Positions 1 through 12,200 of a DNA stretch of 64,000 bases are shown one piece after another (position 1 is the first letter of the stretch; each line of letters opens with the position of its first letter). The translations under genes and the position numbers were made by a program. The stretch is taken from NCBI GenBank assembly GCA_003255025.1, contig QANY01005052.1, positions 1-64,000 on the forward strand. Reading direction: 5' to 3'. The DNA is from Datisca glomerata (Eukaryota > Streptophyta > Magnoliopsida > Cucurbitales > Datiscaceae). The notes under the pieces were generated by a model. It worked only from the letters and a program-made list of their open reading frames with translations. It had not been told where the DNA came from and did no database searches.

Positions 1-169
1 ACTTCATTCTTATAGAGAATAAACTTCCCAATAGCGTCGTCCTTGATTTTAAGCAAGTACATATAGCAATATTTCGTGCTATAATAAATAAAAGTATCGT
101 TTAAATGTTTTTTGAAAACGGTGACGTCGCAATTATTTTTGTTTTCAATCGATAAAGTTTTAATTTAAG

Positions 170-1234
170 TCTGGGCTCGTTGGAAAGTCTCTACCATAGA
201 TAAGGGTTTTGTCTTGGACAAGTCTTCGAACAAAGGTGAGTTTGGTCCCAATCCTCTCCTAAAAGCCAGTCTGATTACCTGATCATCACAGTTTTTGACC
301 TTCGCCATTTCATCTTTGAAGCTGTGGGTTTACTCCCATAAGGATTCTCCTTCCTTGATTGTGATCATGAGGAGATACTCTGTGTCTTCCATTACTGCTC
401 GATATGTGGAGTAATGTTCCAGAAAGACAGAAGACATAACAGCAAAGTTAGTAATCGAATGAACAGAAAGTGAATGCTACAATTTTAGGGTCATTCCATC
501 CAGACTGGTTGGGAGCATTCTGCACATTAGCTCATCCTCATGTTGTAATAGTGCCATTATCTGCCTGAAACAACGAAGATTATTAACTGGATCGATCTTT
601 CGCTCATAACACTTGAACTTTGGGGCCATAAAATTCTTGGGTATAGGAGCCGTTAGAATCTCGCGGCTCAACGGGGTACGGGTGAGAGATTCGAGGTCTC
701 TTTTTCCAGTACTCCCCAGGTTCCTCATCTCCAGCATTTTTCATTCGAATAATTCTTCCACAGCTTCCTTGGTGATTATTCTTGATTGGCGCATCTCCTC
801 TGCATTCTCCTTTCTCAGTTCTGAGACTGGATTTCTCCTTCTTCTGGTTGCATGTTCCTACTGTTTTCATGATTTTCTTATCTCGCTTTGCACCTGTTAT
901 TCTCAGAATGGGCGTCCTATTCCTTGTCATTGACTCTATGGTTGATCTCAGCACGCGTCTGGGCCACCTCTTGCTGAAGAGCATGGATCTGCTCTTACAT
1001 AGCTCTCCATGCATCGCGCTGTGTTTCTGCATTTTGTTCTTCCATCTCTTGCATTCCAGTCAGAATTGCCTAGAGTACCTCTGCTGGTGGGGCTGCTTGA
1101 TCAGTTTGGTAGTAAGTGTTTCTGGCTTCGTTGTCTCCATTGTAGGCTGTGTTGGATCTGGTTCTAGGCATGTTCAGTGTTTTTGGGTGGGTCTCTCGAG
1201 TCTTTTCTCTCGACTTTCAATGAAAGCACCAAAA
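170..1234 (-). pseudogene. Ty3/gypsy gag remnant
   Basis: Capsid-like gag of a plant Ty3/gypsy retrotransposon, which would form virus-like particles. On the minus strand a block around 740-480 reads PLSREILTAPIPKNFMAPKF followed by a 'DPVNNLRCFRQIMALLQ' stretch and an 'LCR/MCRMLPTSLDG'-like motif, the usual conserved gag core. The frame continues to about 175 with EHYSTYRAVMEDTEYLLM, then 'IKEGESLWEY', then LAFRRGLGPNSPLFEDLSK. Upstream, 1030-750 is charged and Arg/Lys-rich, as gag N-terminal regions often are. Stop codons break the frame near 478 (where a Trp is expected) and near 330, so it is dead. The adjoining 1235-1865 segment looks like its 5' LTR. No pol is visible before the window edge. 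Lineage (Tat-like or other) is not resolved. Confidence 0.75.
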
Positions 1235-1865
1235 TGTAAATGAATTTTTTCCTCGAAAACAAAAATGTCAAGAACAAAGAAAGTAAATGCGAGAGTAAGC
1301 AAGTTACAATGGCTTGTATTTGATGATCCTTCAATTTACAATTTGGCATGTATTTATAGGCTTGTTACACAAACTAATTCCCAAAATAAAACAAGAATAA
1401 ACGGAATATTCTTTGAGATTGAGTTTATCTTCCAAGATTTGTTTCATCTTTTATAGGGAATAGCTGAGCCTTGCTTATCAATATAACAACTTTTTAAATT
1501 CAAATTAATTGGCGTAGTGTGGTAAATCTGATGATTGTTGTAATTGCTACCAAATTTATAGTGGTGAATTCCTATGTGACTTTTACATTTCAGCTACCCT
1601 GACTAGGAACTTGACTCTAGATTAGCTTCTTCAGATCCGCCGACGTGGCAAATTCCACCATTCCCTTAATGCTTCCGTGACATTTATTTTGATCATTTCT
1701 CCTTTCTGCTGACGTGGCTGAGCACCGAGAATTATTCTTGTTCATATAGTTTGACAGACTAAGATGAAGCGGAGTAATGATTGGTGAACATGTAAAGGAT
1801 TTAGCAACGAGTAAAGAGAGTATTAATTCTTCTGTCTTGAAAAACATTTATCTGTAATTTTGTCA
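1235..1865 (-). repeat. Candidate 5' LTR of the gypsy element
   Basis: On the minus strand this segment starts TGACAAAATTACAG and ends TTCATTTACA, giving TG...CA termini. It is followed at once by TTTTGGTGCTTTCATTG, a primer-binding-type sequence, and then the gag. A TATA-like motif (GCCTATAAATACATGCC, near 1361-1345) fits an LTR promoter. Only one copy lies in the window, so the boundaries rest on these signals alone. Confidence 0.45.
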
Positions 1866-2255
1866 TTTAATGAAGATGTTTATGTGGGTCAGGAGCTCGG
1901 GGTGATGAGCAAAAAGGTTCAACTCAGGGTGATAATCTACATGTTTTATCACGCAAATCTAATGTCAAGATTGTGGAGGTCAAACAATAGGGGTTTGCAA
2001 GAATTTACTTAACCGAACCATGTCGGTTTGGTCGTTTCTTTTTCTTAAATTGTTTGGTTTGGTTTGGAAAAATTAGATAATTGATTTTTCAGTTCAGTTT
2101 GTATTTCATTTAAAATTAATTAGTTTGAATTGATTATAACCAAATCATGCCCTCTGTATGTGTATGTATATATCTCTCTATAAGAAAAAGTAAACACCAC
2201 CAACCTTCTGAGACTCCCCCGCAGACCCATCACCTCATGCCTCCTTCAACCTCGC
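1866..2255. other. Non-coding, AT-rich
   Basis: No gene seen. It holds stretches rich in 'GGTTTGGTTTGG'-like runs near 2040-2070 and a purine/pyrimidine-skewed tract before the tandem repeat. Confidence 0.5.
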
Positions 2256-2416
2256 GAGACTATCATAGCTGAAGCTTGCTCATAAAACTGCCATAGCTGA
2301 AGCTTCCTCATCAGAATGTCATAGCCGAAGCTTCCTTATGAGACTGCCATAGTTGAAGCCTGAAGCTTCCTTACAAGACTGTCATAGCTGAAGGCCCGAA
2401 GCTGCCTAGAAAGTCA
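2256..2416. repeat. Short tandem repeat, about 28-36 bp unit
   Basis: Five diverged copies of a unit built around CATAGCTGAAGCTTCCT, each followed by an 'ANAAGACTG'-like linker. The copies start near 2257, 2287, 2316, 2345 and 2380. The last two carry a small extra insertion ('GAAGCCT', 'GGCCC') within the unit. There is no open frame across it and no family is recognised. Confidence 0.75.
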
Positions 2417-2699
2417 CGAGCTCCATCATCTCTCTCCCTCAGGCAAGAATCCTCCATATGTTTTGTTTTTATTTTTATCTTTTGGCACACATAAAACATA
2501 TATGTACATCCTTAAATTGAGCTCTAAACTACAATACATTTTCTTCCACCAATCAAAATGAAAAATTGTCCAGAATGTTTAAGCATAAAGAGTAGAAGAA
2601 GAAAATACTACCTTTGTTAGTAGAGGTAGAAGTCCTGAAAGATGAGCAACTAATACAAAATATGTTAAAAAATAGTGCAACAAGGAATATAGATATTCA
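2417..2699. other. Non-coding
   Basis: Nothing recognisable; AT-rich. It lies just downstream of the LOG-like pseudogene and may include its old 3' sequence. Confidence 0.4.
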
Positions 2700-3861
2700 G
2701 GATTCGATTCTTACTAGTTTCTTTACATTCCCACTCTAATTGAGAAATGACTTCAACATGTTCGATACAATTTTTTTTTCAGTTTTCAATGAATTCATTT
2801 GTTTTAGGAGCTGATATAAGAATTCTTCTAGCAATAGAAGAGGTAAATCTTTATCTATAGCATGATCTAGTAAAGACAGTAACAAATCAATAAAACCATT
2901 TACATCGAGTAAGTCTATTGATTTTTTATGAATATTGACTTGTACCTGAATTGTGACTTAAAAGAGTTCCTCTAAAGTGCCAAAACCACCAGGAAGAGCA
3001 ATTGAAGCATCGGCCTAGTTGTTCATTTTCACATTTTCAAAACCACCAGGAAGAGCATTGTTCATTTCCATAATTTTACTAGAGTTTTTGGGATGACACC
3101 AAGAACATGACTACCATTTTCAAAAACATATTTGCTACAATTCCCATCAACCCTAGACACTACAGAAAAACCGACCTGTTGCGGTGGTTCTTGAGGGCTA
3201 CAGCGGCGGTTATAACTGCCGGTAAAAAATTATACGACGGATTCAAAACCACCGCTGCAAACTTTTTAACGGCGATTTTTGGAACCGTCAAAGTAACCAC
3301 TGCTATTGACAAATCTTACCAGCGGTTTTGTCTACCAATCACCGGTAGTTGTTTAACAAGTACTTTTAACTGCGGTTCTAACTGCCGCTATTTGTAAAAA
3401 AAATTGCCGCAAATTATTAAAATTTGCATAGCCTTTTTTTAACATTCCATAATATTTTAGAAATACATGTTTTGCAAAATATTCTATGATACGTATCCAA
3501 AATCTATAGAATTTTATAAAATTAAATTCTCCAAGCAGAAAACAATTCAAAAACATAATTCTCTAAATTCAATTCATGTTACATCCAACATAAAATAAGA
3601 ATCAATTCAAAATTATAACATAATTCAATTCAAACAGTAAACCAATGATAATATGGTCTAAAAAAACAAAAGCAAAAGTAATATCTTTAGTCTCCATTGA
3701 ACGAACGATCACGAAGTTGGGGGAGCTCCAAAATTCTTTTAAGACATACAAATGAACAAAATTAATATTAGTGTTGGAATAAACGTATATGTAAAACATA
3801 TATTCCTTAGATATCATATCAAATCACCGCCTAGGAATTGTGTGAACGAAGGATTTTTTGC

Positions 3862-4345
3862 TTAGATCGTTTTCATAAATGCAAATACATTTACTATTTG
3901 AGATTTTATCTGAGACACCTTAGAATCAAGTTCATTGATCATTGACTTTACCCTCTCATTTTCCCCAATTGGAATTAAAGATATCCTTTCTGAAAACTGA
4001 TTGTTACTTTGAGATCTAAATAGCATAGTGGGAGTTGGACCTATTCCATAGACTCGTCCAGGATGCTCTGAACCCATAACTTCTGAAAATACGTCTCTAG
4101 GTCAAATAGCATTGCCATCCAACGATTGGGTCGTCATAATTTCTTTTAGTTTTCCTATTACACAAATAAATAATTCGAATTGCATTTATGATATATATAG
4201 ACTTAAAAATTAATGATGATAACACTTCAATATTACTTACATTTCTAGATGTAGATTCAAGATCCATCCAACTCCCATCCTTGTGCTTATGCAAATCTAT
4301 AAACAATTCGACTGCATTTGGCTCTCTCCCCAAATCCTCCATCTA
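3862..4345 (-). pseudogene. CACTA transposase-associated fragment, left arm
   Basis: Two exon-like pieces of the plant Ptta/En/Spm (Transposase_24) protein. 4342-4245 encodes 'MEDLGREPNAVELFIDLHKHKDGSW' (the conserved 'H..K.G.W' block). 4077-3862 encodes MGSEHPGRVYGIGPTPTMLF followed by a heptad-like 'NERVKSMINELDSKVSQIKSQI' coiled coil. The AT-rich gap between them looks like an intron. It mirrors the right-arm copy at 5636-6150. Only the C-terminal part of the protein is present. Confidence 0.7.
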
Positions 4346-5279
4346 TCATTATATTTAAAAAAAAATTATATTCTTGATCACAATACTAAAGCAAGAGTAC
4401 TACTTATAACACAAAAAGTTTTGTACAATTTCATCTTTTCTTCTAGCATGGCTTTTTCTTCCTAATGAATGTTTCATCGTTTATTTCAATCGTACCATAG
4501 TATTTGTTTCACTATGTTTCTGTTATTTGTGAAATAAAATTAATATTTATTCTACGTGCTAAATGAAATTCATTGACAAAAGAAAATATTGTAATACCAT
4601 TGCTTCAAGAGAGAGCAAAAAATGGACAACGACATTCCACTGATCTCCTAGAATACCATTTGGTTTATGTCTTAGACATTCTTCTTTGCTCTGGTATTTT
4701 GCCATATATTCTCTCCTTAACTTACTTCAATTATCCTTTGGACTCTTGTTAATGATGGAAAATGTTATCAAAACTATTGGATTTGGTAACTTCTCATTTA
4801 CTCAGAAAAATTACAAAAATATAGTTAGTAAATATATAGTGGAATTATGATTATAAATATATATGTATACCTTCACGTTATCCCAAACTACATTGTTGTA
4901 CAAATATGACATCTTCGTCCAAGTATCATAGATTATAGGCAATAGATGATATAGTTTGTAGATATTGTACCCAAAAAACTAGTAAATATTGGTGCTTGGT
5001 TGTTAATCTTAATCGATTGTCCCTGCATGTTTTGGTACAATATCTACAAGCTACGATCTATTGACTATCATCTATAAACTTAGAATAAGATGCTAGTTAT
5101 GTACAAGAATGCAATTTGGGATATCGTAAAGGTATAAATACATATTTGTAATCATATCTTCCGTTATATATTTACTAACTATACCTTTATAATTTTTCAG
5201 AGTAAATGAGAAGCTACCAAATCCAATAGAAAAATAACATTGTCCATCATTAATAAGGGAAAGGATAATAAAAGTATGT

Positions 5280-6150
5280 TAATGAGAGAATATATAGAAA
5301 AATACTGAGCGAAGAAGAATGTATTAGACATAAACCAGATGGTATTCTAAGAGATTAGTGGAATGCCCTTGTTCATTTTTTGTTCTCTCCTAAAGGAATG
5401 ATATTACAATGTTTTCTTTTGACAATGAATTATTTTAGTACGTACAATAAATATTAGTTTTGTTTCACAAATAATAGGAGTGTAGTGAAACAAATACTAT
5501 GGTACAATTGAAATAAACAATAAAATATTCATTAGGAAGAAAAAGCTATCGGTACGTAAACCTTTTGTATTATAAGTAGTATTCTTATTTTTAGTATTGT
5601 GATCGAGAATATAATTTTTTTTAAACATAATGATAGACGGAGGAGTTGAGGAGAGAGCCAAATGCAATCGAAGGGTCTATAGATTCGCATAAGCACAAAA
5701 ATGGGAGTTGGGTGGATCTTGAATCTGCATATAGAGCTGTAAGTACTATTTAATTATTATCATCAGTAATTCTATATAGTCATTTATGCAATTGTGTTAA
5801 AGGAAAAAATGCAAGAAATTATGGCGAATCAATCGTTGGATGGAAATGTTATTTCACTTGGAGACGCATTTTTAGAAGTTATAAGTTCAGAGCATCTTGG
5901 ACGAGTCTGTGCATTGGGATTAGGTCCAATTCCCACTATGTTATTTGGTTCGCAAAGTAACCCTCAATTTTCAAAAGGGACATCCTTCATTCTAATTGGG
6001 GACAATGAGAGGGTAAAGTCAAGGCTCAATGAACTTGAATCTAAGGTGCCTCAGTTAGAATCTCAACTAGCAAATATATTTGCATTTATGAAAATGATGC
6101 AAACACAAAATCTCTTGTTCACAAAATTCTCGGGTGGTAATATGGTATGA
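5280..6150 (+). pseudogene. CACTA transposase-associated fragment, right arm
   Basis: Mirror copy of the left-arm fragment, in opposite orientation. About 5280-5395 carries a degenerate 'HKPDGILRD.WNALVHF.FSPK'-like stretch (the W...L..FW.S block of Transposase_24) with a stop. 5636-5745 carries the 'KHKNGSWVDLES' exon. 5794-6150 is an open frame of 118 codons reading 'SSEHLGRVCALGLGPIPTMLF', then a coiled-coil 'NERVKSRLNELESKVPQLESQL'. The longer open frame suggests this arm is slightly better preserved. Function beyond the association with CACTA elements is unknown. Confidence 0.7.
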
Positions 6151-6990
6151 CGTATAAGGAATATATACTTTACATAATTATTAATTATGTCTATTTCAAC
6201 ACTAATATTAATTTTGTTCATTTCTATGTCTTAATAGGATTTTGGAGCTCCCGCAACTTCGTGATCGTTTGTTCCATGGCGATTGAAGATATTACTTTTG
6301 CTTTTGTATTTTCAAACCGTATTATCATTGCTTACCTTTTTGAATTGAATTATGTTATAACTTTAAATTAATTCCTATTTTACGTTTAATGTAATATGAA
6401 TTGAATTTAGAGAATTATATTTTAGAATTATTTTCTGTTTGGAGAATTTAATTTTATAAAAATGGGTAGATTCTTGATCTGTAACATATAATGTTTTGTG
6501 AAACATGTAATTCTGAAATATTATGAGATGTTTGAAAAAAAACAAGAGGTTCTTTAAAATTTAATAATTTGTGGTGATTTTTTTGACAAATAACCGCCGC
6601 TAAAAGTACTTGGTTAAACAAATAGCGGCGATTTGAAATGCCGCCAAGAAGCACACAAAATTTTTTTTATACTTTTGCCTGCGGTTCTAACCGCCGGTAA
6701 TGATTAGACAAAATTGTTGGTAGAATTTGTCAATAGCGGCGGTTACTCCGGCGGTTCCAAAAACCGACGCTAAAAACTTTGTGAAGTGGTTTAGACGATG
6801 GTTTTGAAACCCTCAAGCACTGAGCACAACAGGTTGTTTTTTCTGTAGTGATAACTTAGAATTCTGTTCTGCTAAAATTTTACTAAGAGTCATGTCTACA
6901 TGAATGAACTCACTATCCTTCCTCCGTCTAGATCTACAAAATACACAAATGCATGTATAATGGAAAATCTGACGTTCGCTCCGTCTCTCC

Positions 6991-8720
6991 AAGTGACTAT
7001 TATTATTATGATATTGGTGTGTGAACAAGGAAAAGAACCGCCCATCTTTAAAGCTAAAGAGAAATTATGACAGCGACTAAAATAGGTTAGATATCGAAAA
7101 AAATAACTAGGATGAAATATAGATGCACAATTAGTTGTGATTGTGGCTCACATCTTCCTCTAGTTATCTGTCTTGTTGGGGATAAGCTTCCCATCCAATT
7201 TTCTTATAAATCGGTCAACATAATCTTTTAGAGTCTGATTCCCAAGACTATAATATTCATGCTCACTTTTAAATTATTTTCACAATTCATAAATAGCGTT
7301 GCACACGTATCCAATAGGATGCCTCTCAAGAGTAGTATGATTATTATTTGACAATTCCTTACTCAGTCCATCATTAATGAATAAAATTTTACATTCCAAA
7401 TAGTACAATCTCAATAATCAGCAGTTAAGAAATGACTTATTAGATAAGAAGTTAGGAATTAATGGTAGACTTATAACATTTCATGATATAGTATAGTCGT
7501 CGGTGGAGAGCAACCAGATTCGAACATTTAACTGCAAGCCAAGTTTATCATCTTGTGTCTCAAAATGTAACATTTAACAACATGCCAAGTTTGTTTTACC
7601 CTTATTTGACATTATTTTCTGCCTTAGAAAAAACTTATATAAACAATGTCTTATAAGACCATAACGAAACTTAAGTGACAGAGAAGGTTCATCAGAAAAT
7701 TCATTGAAACATACCTCCACCGCGGTACTTCTCTTTGCAGGTAGCACCTTAGTAGCAAGGCCTCAGTTCTTCTCTTGTCTGATGAAATTAGCTGAATGAT
7801 TATTGGGCAGAGATAACAATGTCTGAAATTCAAAATCTGAATTTTGTCAGTTTAAGCAGCTTTGAAACTTAGAAACTTAGTGAGAAGAACAAATCTTCGT
7901 GCTTCAGTCAGTGCTGAATTAAAATAAATCCAATACTCAATTATATCAATCATCTGTGAACCTTTGACTTCTTCAACTTGAACAGGAACGGGTTGGGCCT
8001 GGTGAACCAGATGAGGAAAATGAAGTTAGACTCAATTCAACATGAGAAACATAACATTTAACAAACATACTTAACATATCTTATATCCTTACAATATCTG
8101 GTTTGTTCATGTAATCAAATCTCCCAGCTTCTAAGAATCTTAACCAGCCCACCAACCTAACAATCAATTAGCATCAAGAAAAATCATCATCTTTCCTTGA
8201 TGATTTTGACCACTTTTTTATGAAACTATGAAACAATAAACATGCCCAGAGCCAACTATCACAGGCTAAGGTTCATGGCTTATGTATATCATATAAAATG
8301 ACCTTTCCATTAACACTACCAAAAAATTGATAATTGAAGATTAATTGTGCCTTTCTGCCTTCCGATTAGCCAAATAAAAGTTTATGTAAAACCTACTCAC
8401 AATCTCAGTTTCACTAGTAATTATTAGCAGCCAGCATACATAGCAAAAATCTGTTTTCTATCAAAATAAATGGTTGAATCATTTTATCACTTTCGACAAT
8501 AATTAACTAACAGGAAACATAAATGTATCAAATGACAAAAAAAAACATAAATTACTTGGTGAAAATTGCTTAATAATCAGTAATAACAAGGAAAACCAAA
8601 AGAAAATATGTAAATTACTTCTTGTCTGACGGACTGAAGAAAGAGAAGTAGAAAAAATTTAAGAAACCCTAAACTCAGACAAAATTTCTCAAAAAAAATC
8701 ACACACAAGCAGGCATGAAT
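6991..8720 (-). pseudogene. Unidentified coding-like remnants
   Basis: I do not recognise these. About 7450-7150 on the minus strand gives a protein-like run (LERHPIGYVCNAIYEL, then 'FKSEHEYYSLGNQTLKDYVDRFIRKL') with two stops. About 8030-7870 gives 'PHLVHQAQPVPVQVEEVKGSQM' followed by 'IDIIEYWIYFNSALTEARRF'. A third candidate exon lies near 7820-7700. The rest is AT-rich and non-coding. They could be exons of one decayed gene whose 5' end is the GA-rich segment near 8720-9040, or captured fragments. Confidence 0.3.
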
Positions 8721-8821
8721 TAGAGATGAAAACGCACCTCGAAGAAGAAACCCTTCTTCTTTTTCTGAGATGAGAAATCAAAGTGGGAAAGGGCTGGAAA
8801 ACACATCTTCAACATAGAGCT

Positions 8822-8822
<1 letters not shown>

Positions 8823-8856
<34 letters not shown>

Positions 8857-9002
8857 TGATATAAATCAGTGTCAAAGAGCTGCTACATCGACGACAGAGC
8901 TTATGAGAGAGATGAAAGAAGCTACTGGACAAAGGTTCGTAAGAGAGAGCTGAGAGAGAGAGAGAGAGAGAGAGAGAGTGAGAGAGAGAGTGAGAGAGAG
9001 AT
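8823..9002. repeat. GA microsatellites
   Basis: Two interrupted (GA)n tracts, about 8823-8854 and 8949-9002, separated by about 95 bp of unique sequence. In reverse they read as CT-rich sequence of the kind common in plant 5' leaders. GA-rich sequence resumes after Copia-1 at 14159, so the retroelement inserted in this tract. Confidence 0.8.
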
Positions 9003-9054
9003 GAAAGAGTGCGATTACAAGCTAGATCCCTAGTCTTCGACAATCATAGAGAGA

Positions 9055-9280
9055 TGTAGAAATATGAGAGAATTTACATTTTCATTAACTTTACAAAGAG
9101 TACAGATAGAACTATGTATGAATTGATTAATATAGTTAGTTACCGTTAATAATGGTAACAAACTTTCTAACTAAGTTTCATTAGTAGTTAGTAAGCTATT
9201 AAGTTTACTAACTGAAACAAACAGAAAGGTAGGTGCTTGAAAAACATGTCTAACTGATACCACTAGCTATATTACTAATA
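9055..9280 (-). repeat. Copia-1 3' LTR
   Basis: 226 bp. Matches 13930-14158 with scattered substitutions and small indels. Confidence 0.85.
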
Positions 9281-9289
9281 CTCCCTCTC

Positions 9290-12200
9290 AAGTTGAAAAG
9301 TTCTTGAAAAACATAAAACTTGTCTCTTAAAAGCTCGAACTTAGATTGAGGAAGAGGCTTAGTCAAAACATCAGCGTTTTGTGCATGAGTAGAGATATGT
9401 TGTACTGTTAATTGCTTGTTCAACATTTTCTCTCTTATGAAGTGTACATCCACTTTTATATGTTTTATCCTTGAGTGAAACACTGGATTTGAAGCAAGAA
9501 GTCCTGAAGTAACATTATCACATCAAAGTATAAGACAAGATGATAAGGAAAACTATAATTCAGCAAATAAAGATTGTTGCTAAAGTTTTTTAGTGGCTGC
9601 TTGAGATAAGACCTTGTATTCTAACTCAGCGCTAGACTTGGCCACCACATTTTGCTTCTTAGAGCTCTAAATAATCAATTTTTCACCTAGCTAAACATAA
9701 CATCATGTTGTTGACCTCTTAACATCCAAACAACTAGCCCAATATGCATCTGCAAAACCTATCAAAATTAAGGAAAAATATGGTTTAAAGTGTACAAGAG
9801 TGGAAGTGCCTTTTAGATATCTTAGAACCCATTTACAAGCCTTTTGTGTTCAATTGTAGGCTGCTGTAAGAATTAACTAATGTTATTCATTGAAAAAGAT
9901 AGATATGGCCTAGTCATTATTAGGTATTGTAAAGCACCTATTGTGCTTCTATAAAGAGTAGGGTCTTCAAAAGCACTTCATGAGGTTTTTCTTAGCTTAA
10001 AACATGGGGATATGGTTTTAAATCAGACAAACTAGTTTTATGCAAGAGATCCAAGATGTACTTGGTTTGTGTTAGATAAATGCCTATTTCTGGTTGCTTC
10101 AAAACCTATAAAATAACCAAGAGTCTTGAGTTCAAACTTGCTGCTAAGATATTTGATAACTTTAAGAATGAGAGAACTATTACTTCCAGTCACTAGTATG
10201 TCATCAACATATACTAGTAGAAGGAGAATGTGATTCTGTTTACTATAGAAGAACAGTGAGCTATCTGACTTAGATCCTCTGAACCCCCAACCAATTAGAG
10301 TTGTTTTAAGTTTCTTAAACCAAGCTCTTGGAGCATGTTTGAGCCATACAAAGATCTATTTACCTTGCAGATGTAAGATGAGAACTTACTATCAACAAAA
10401 CTAGTTGGCTGAAAGATGTATGCAATTTCTTGTAAATCCCCATTCTGGAATGCATTGTTGATATCAACATGTTGAAGGCTTTACCACATGGTTGAAAGTC
10501 TCGAAATAGTCAATTCCAGACACTTTCTGTAACCCTTCAGCTACAAGTCGTTCCTTGTACTTACTAACTGATCCATATGGTTTATATTTAACTCTATAAA
10601 CTCACTTATTATCAACAATTTCTAACTGAGGACTATAAGGTACTAGGGTCCAAGTATTATTTCTAGATAGAGCTTGAAACTCTTCAACCATGACTGATTT
10701 CCATTCTAGTGAGGATAAGGCTGCTTTATTTATTTTAGGTTCTGGAACAGGTGAAGTAATATTTGTGATTAGGGCTTTAGGCTTAAAAATTCCATTCTTG
10801 GATCTGGTAACTATGGATTGATGGTTAACTGTCTGGTTTTGAACAGGTTGCATAAGTTGGTCAATTTGGATTTGGCTAGGTTGGTCAGTTTGATTGGGTA
10901 ATGTATATGATTTGCATCTGCTATAGTCGAATCAAATGCTGGATAATTTGTCAAAAAAGTTTTAACATGGGAAACCTGCTCTAGTTGAGTAAGGTGGTTT
11001 TCAGTAACTGATAATGAGCTAGGAAAAATAGGTGATGAGTGATTGACAAAAGGAGAATTTGTATTATTAGTAATTGAATCATTAAAATAGAATTAGAGAG
11101 ATGATTACCTTCTACACAAGATCCTGATGGTAGAATTGTATCATTACAGCTTGCTTGTTTAGGCAGACTTGGAAAATGAAACACATACCAGAAATTTAGA
11201 TCAATTTGAGTGGAGACAATATTCTTGGATTCAGAGACTAAGGAGTTATAAGGAAATTCAAATTCATTAAAAATGACACTTTTAACGAGATAAAATCTTT
11301 CAGCTGAGGTTCAAGCCATCTAAACCCTTTATGATGATTACTATAGCCAATAAAAACACATTTTTAGTGTGAAATTGAATCTTATTTGTGTTGTAAGGTC
11401 TAATATATGAAAAACAAGAACAACCAAAAACTCTTAGCGATAATAATTCTTATTTATGATAGTACAATTTCTCATAAGGAGTTTGGTGATTTAGACGAGG
11501 TGTAGGCTGCTTGTTTATAAGAAACACAACTGTATAAAAGGAGTCCCACTAGTATTTTAGAGGCATTTTAGCTTGAGAGAGTAAGGTTAAGCCTACTTCT
11601 ACAATATGCCTATGTTTCCTCTTTATTATCCCATTTTGTTGGTGAGTATGGGGGCAAGGATGTTTATAAGCTATACCACTCTCTTTAAATAGAGGTAATA
11701 AGCTTCTAAACTCTCCACCAAAATAAGTTTGCACACATTTTACTTTGGTTTCAAATTATCTTTCAACAAAGGTTAGGTACTGAAGAAAAAGTGTTTTGGT
11801 ATCAGATTTAAGTTTCAGTAGACAAATCCACGTATATCTTGAGTAATCATCCATTATGCTAAGATAATAATTATAAACTGAAACTGAAATAGTTGAGGAG
11901 GGTCCCCAAACATCAGCATGGGTTAAATCAAAGATTTTAGTTGCTGAATGTAAAGAAGATGGAAAAACACTTTTAGAAAGTTTACCAAACTGACATGCAT
12001 CACAAAAAAGTTCTTTCATTGAATTGTGAGACAATTTTACATCAGATAAAAGATGTTTCAGTACATAAATGGAAGGATAGTCAAGCCTCCTATGCTAATT
12101 GACTAAACTATATGTACTATTATTGTATTTACAAGAAATAAAACATGAAGGTAAGGTAACAAAACTAGGACCTTTGTGATAGTACAGACGGAATCATAAA

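Larger units (their letters stand above)
3158..6850. mobile_element. CACTA (En/Spm-type) transposon, fold-back form
   Basis: Both ends carry CACTACAGAAAAA terminal inverted repeats: CACTACAGAAAAACCGACCT at 3158 and its mirror ending in TTTTTTCTGTAGTG at 6850. Subterminal regions (about 3180-3410 and 6590-6800) are full of short GCGGTT / AACCGCCG motifs, typical CACTA subterminal repeats. Flanking triplets are AGA (3155-3157) and ATA (6851-6853), consistent with a decayed 3-bp target duplication. The whole element reads as one inverted repeat with arms 3158 to about 4975 and about 5030 to 6850, centred near 5003. It interrupts the LOG-like pseudogene. Each arm keeps a fragment of the plant En/Spm 'Transposase_24' protein. 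No full TnpD-type transposase is present, so it is non-autonomous. Confidence 0.85.
2700..6990 (-). pseudogene. LOG-like cytokinin-activating enzyme pseudogene, split by a CACTA element
   Basis: LOG enzymes are cytosolic phosphoribohydrolases that release active cytokinin bases from their riboside 5'-monophosphates. On the minus strand, 6990-6851 encodes an N-terminal block CICVFCRSRRRKDSEF and then 'DMTLSKILAEQNSKL', matching the family start. The reading resumes at 3157 with GLMGIVAN, an 'ENGSHVLGVIPKTL' block, then ADASIALPGGFGTLEELF (the conserved PGGxGTxEE nucleotide-binding signature), 'IDLLDVNGFIDLLLSLLDHAI' cut by stops and frameshifts, 'RILISAPKTNEF', and a degenerate C-terminus near 2710. 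A segment near 3080-3000 is partly repeated. The few residues between 'NSKL' and 'GLMG', including most of the YGGGS motif, are missing. Stops, frameshifts and the 3.7-kb insertion make it non-functional. Confidence 0.82.

Noticed and set aside
613..1243. Plus-strand hydrophobic open frames of 106 and 153 codons
   Set aside because: They are the antisense of the gypsy gag; the minus-strand reading has the conserved gag motifs.
8720..9043. 107-codon Ser/Leu-rich open frame
   Set aside because: It is the translation of GA microsatellites (CT in reverse), giving SLSLSL runs.
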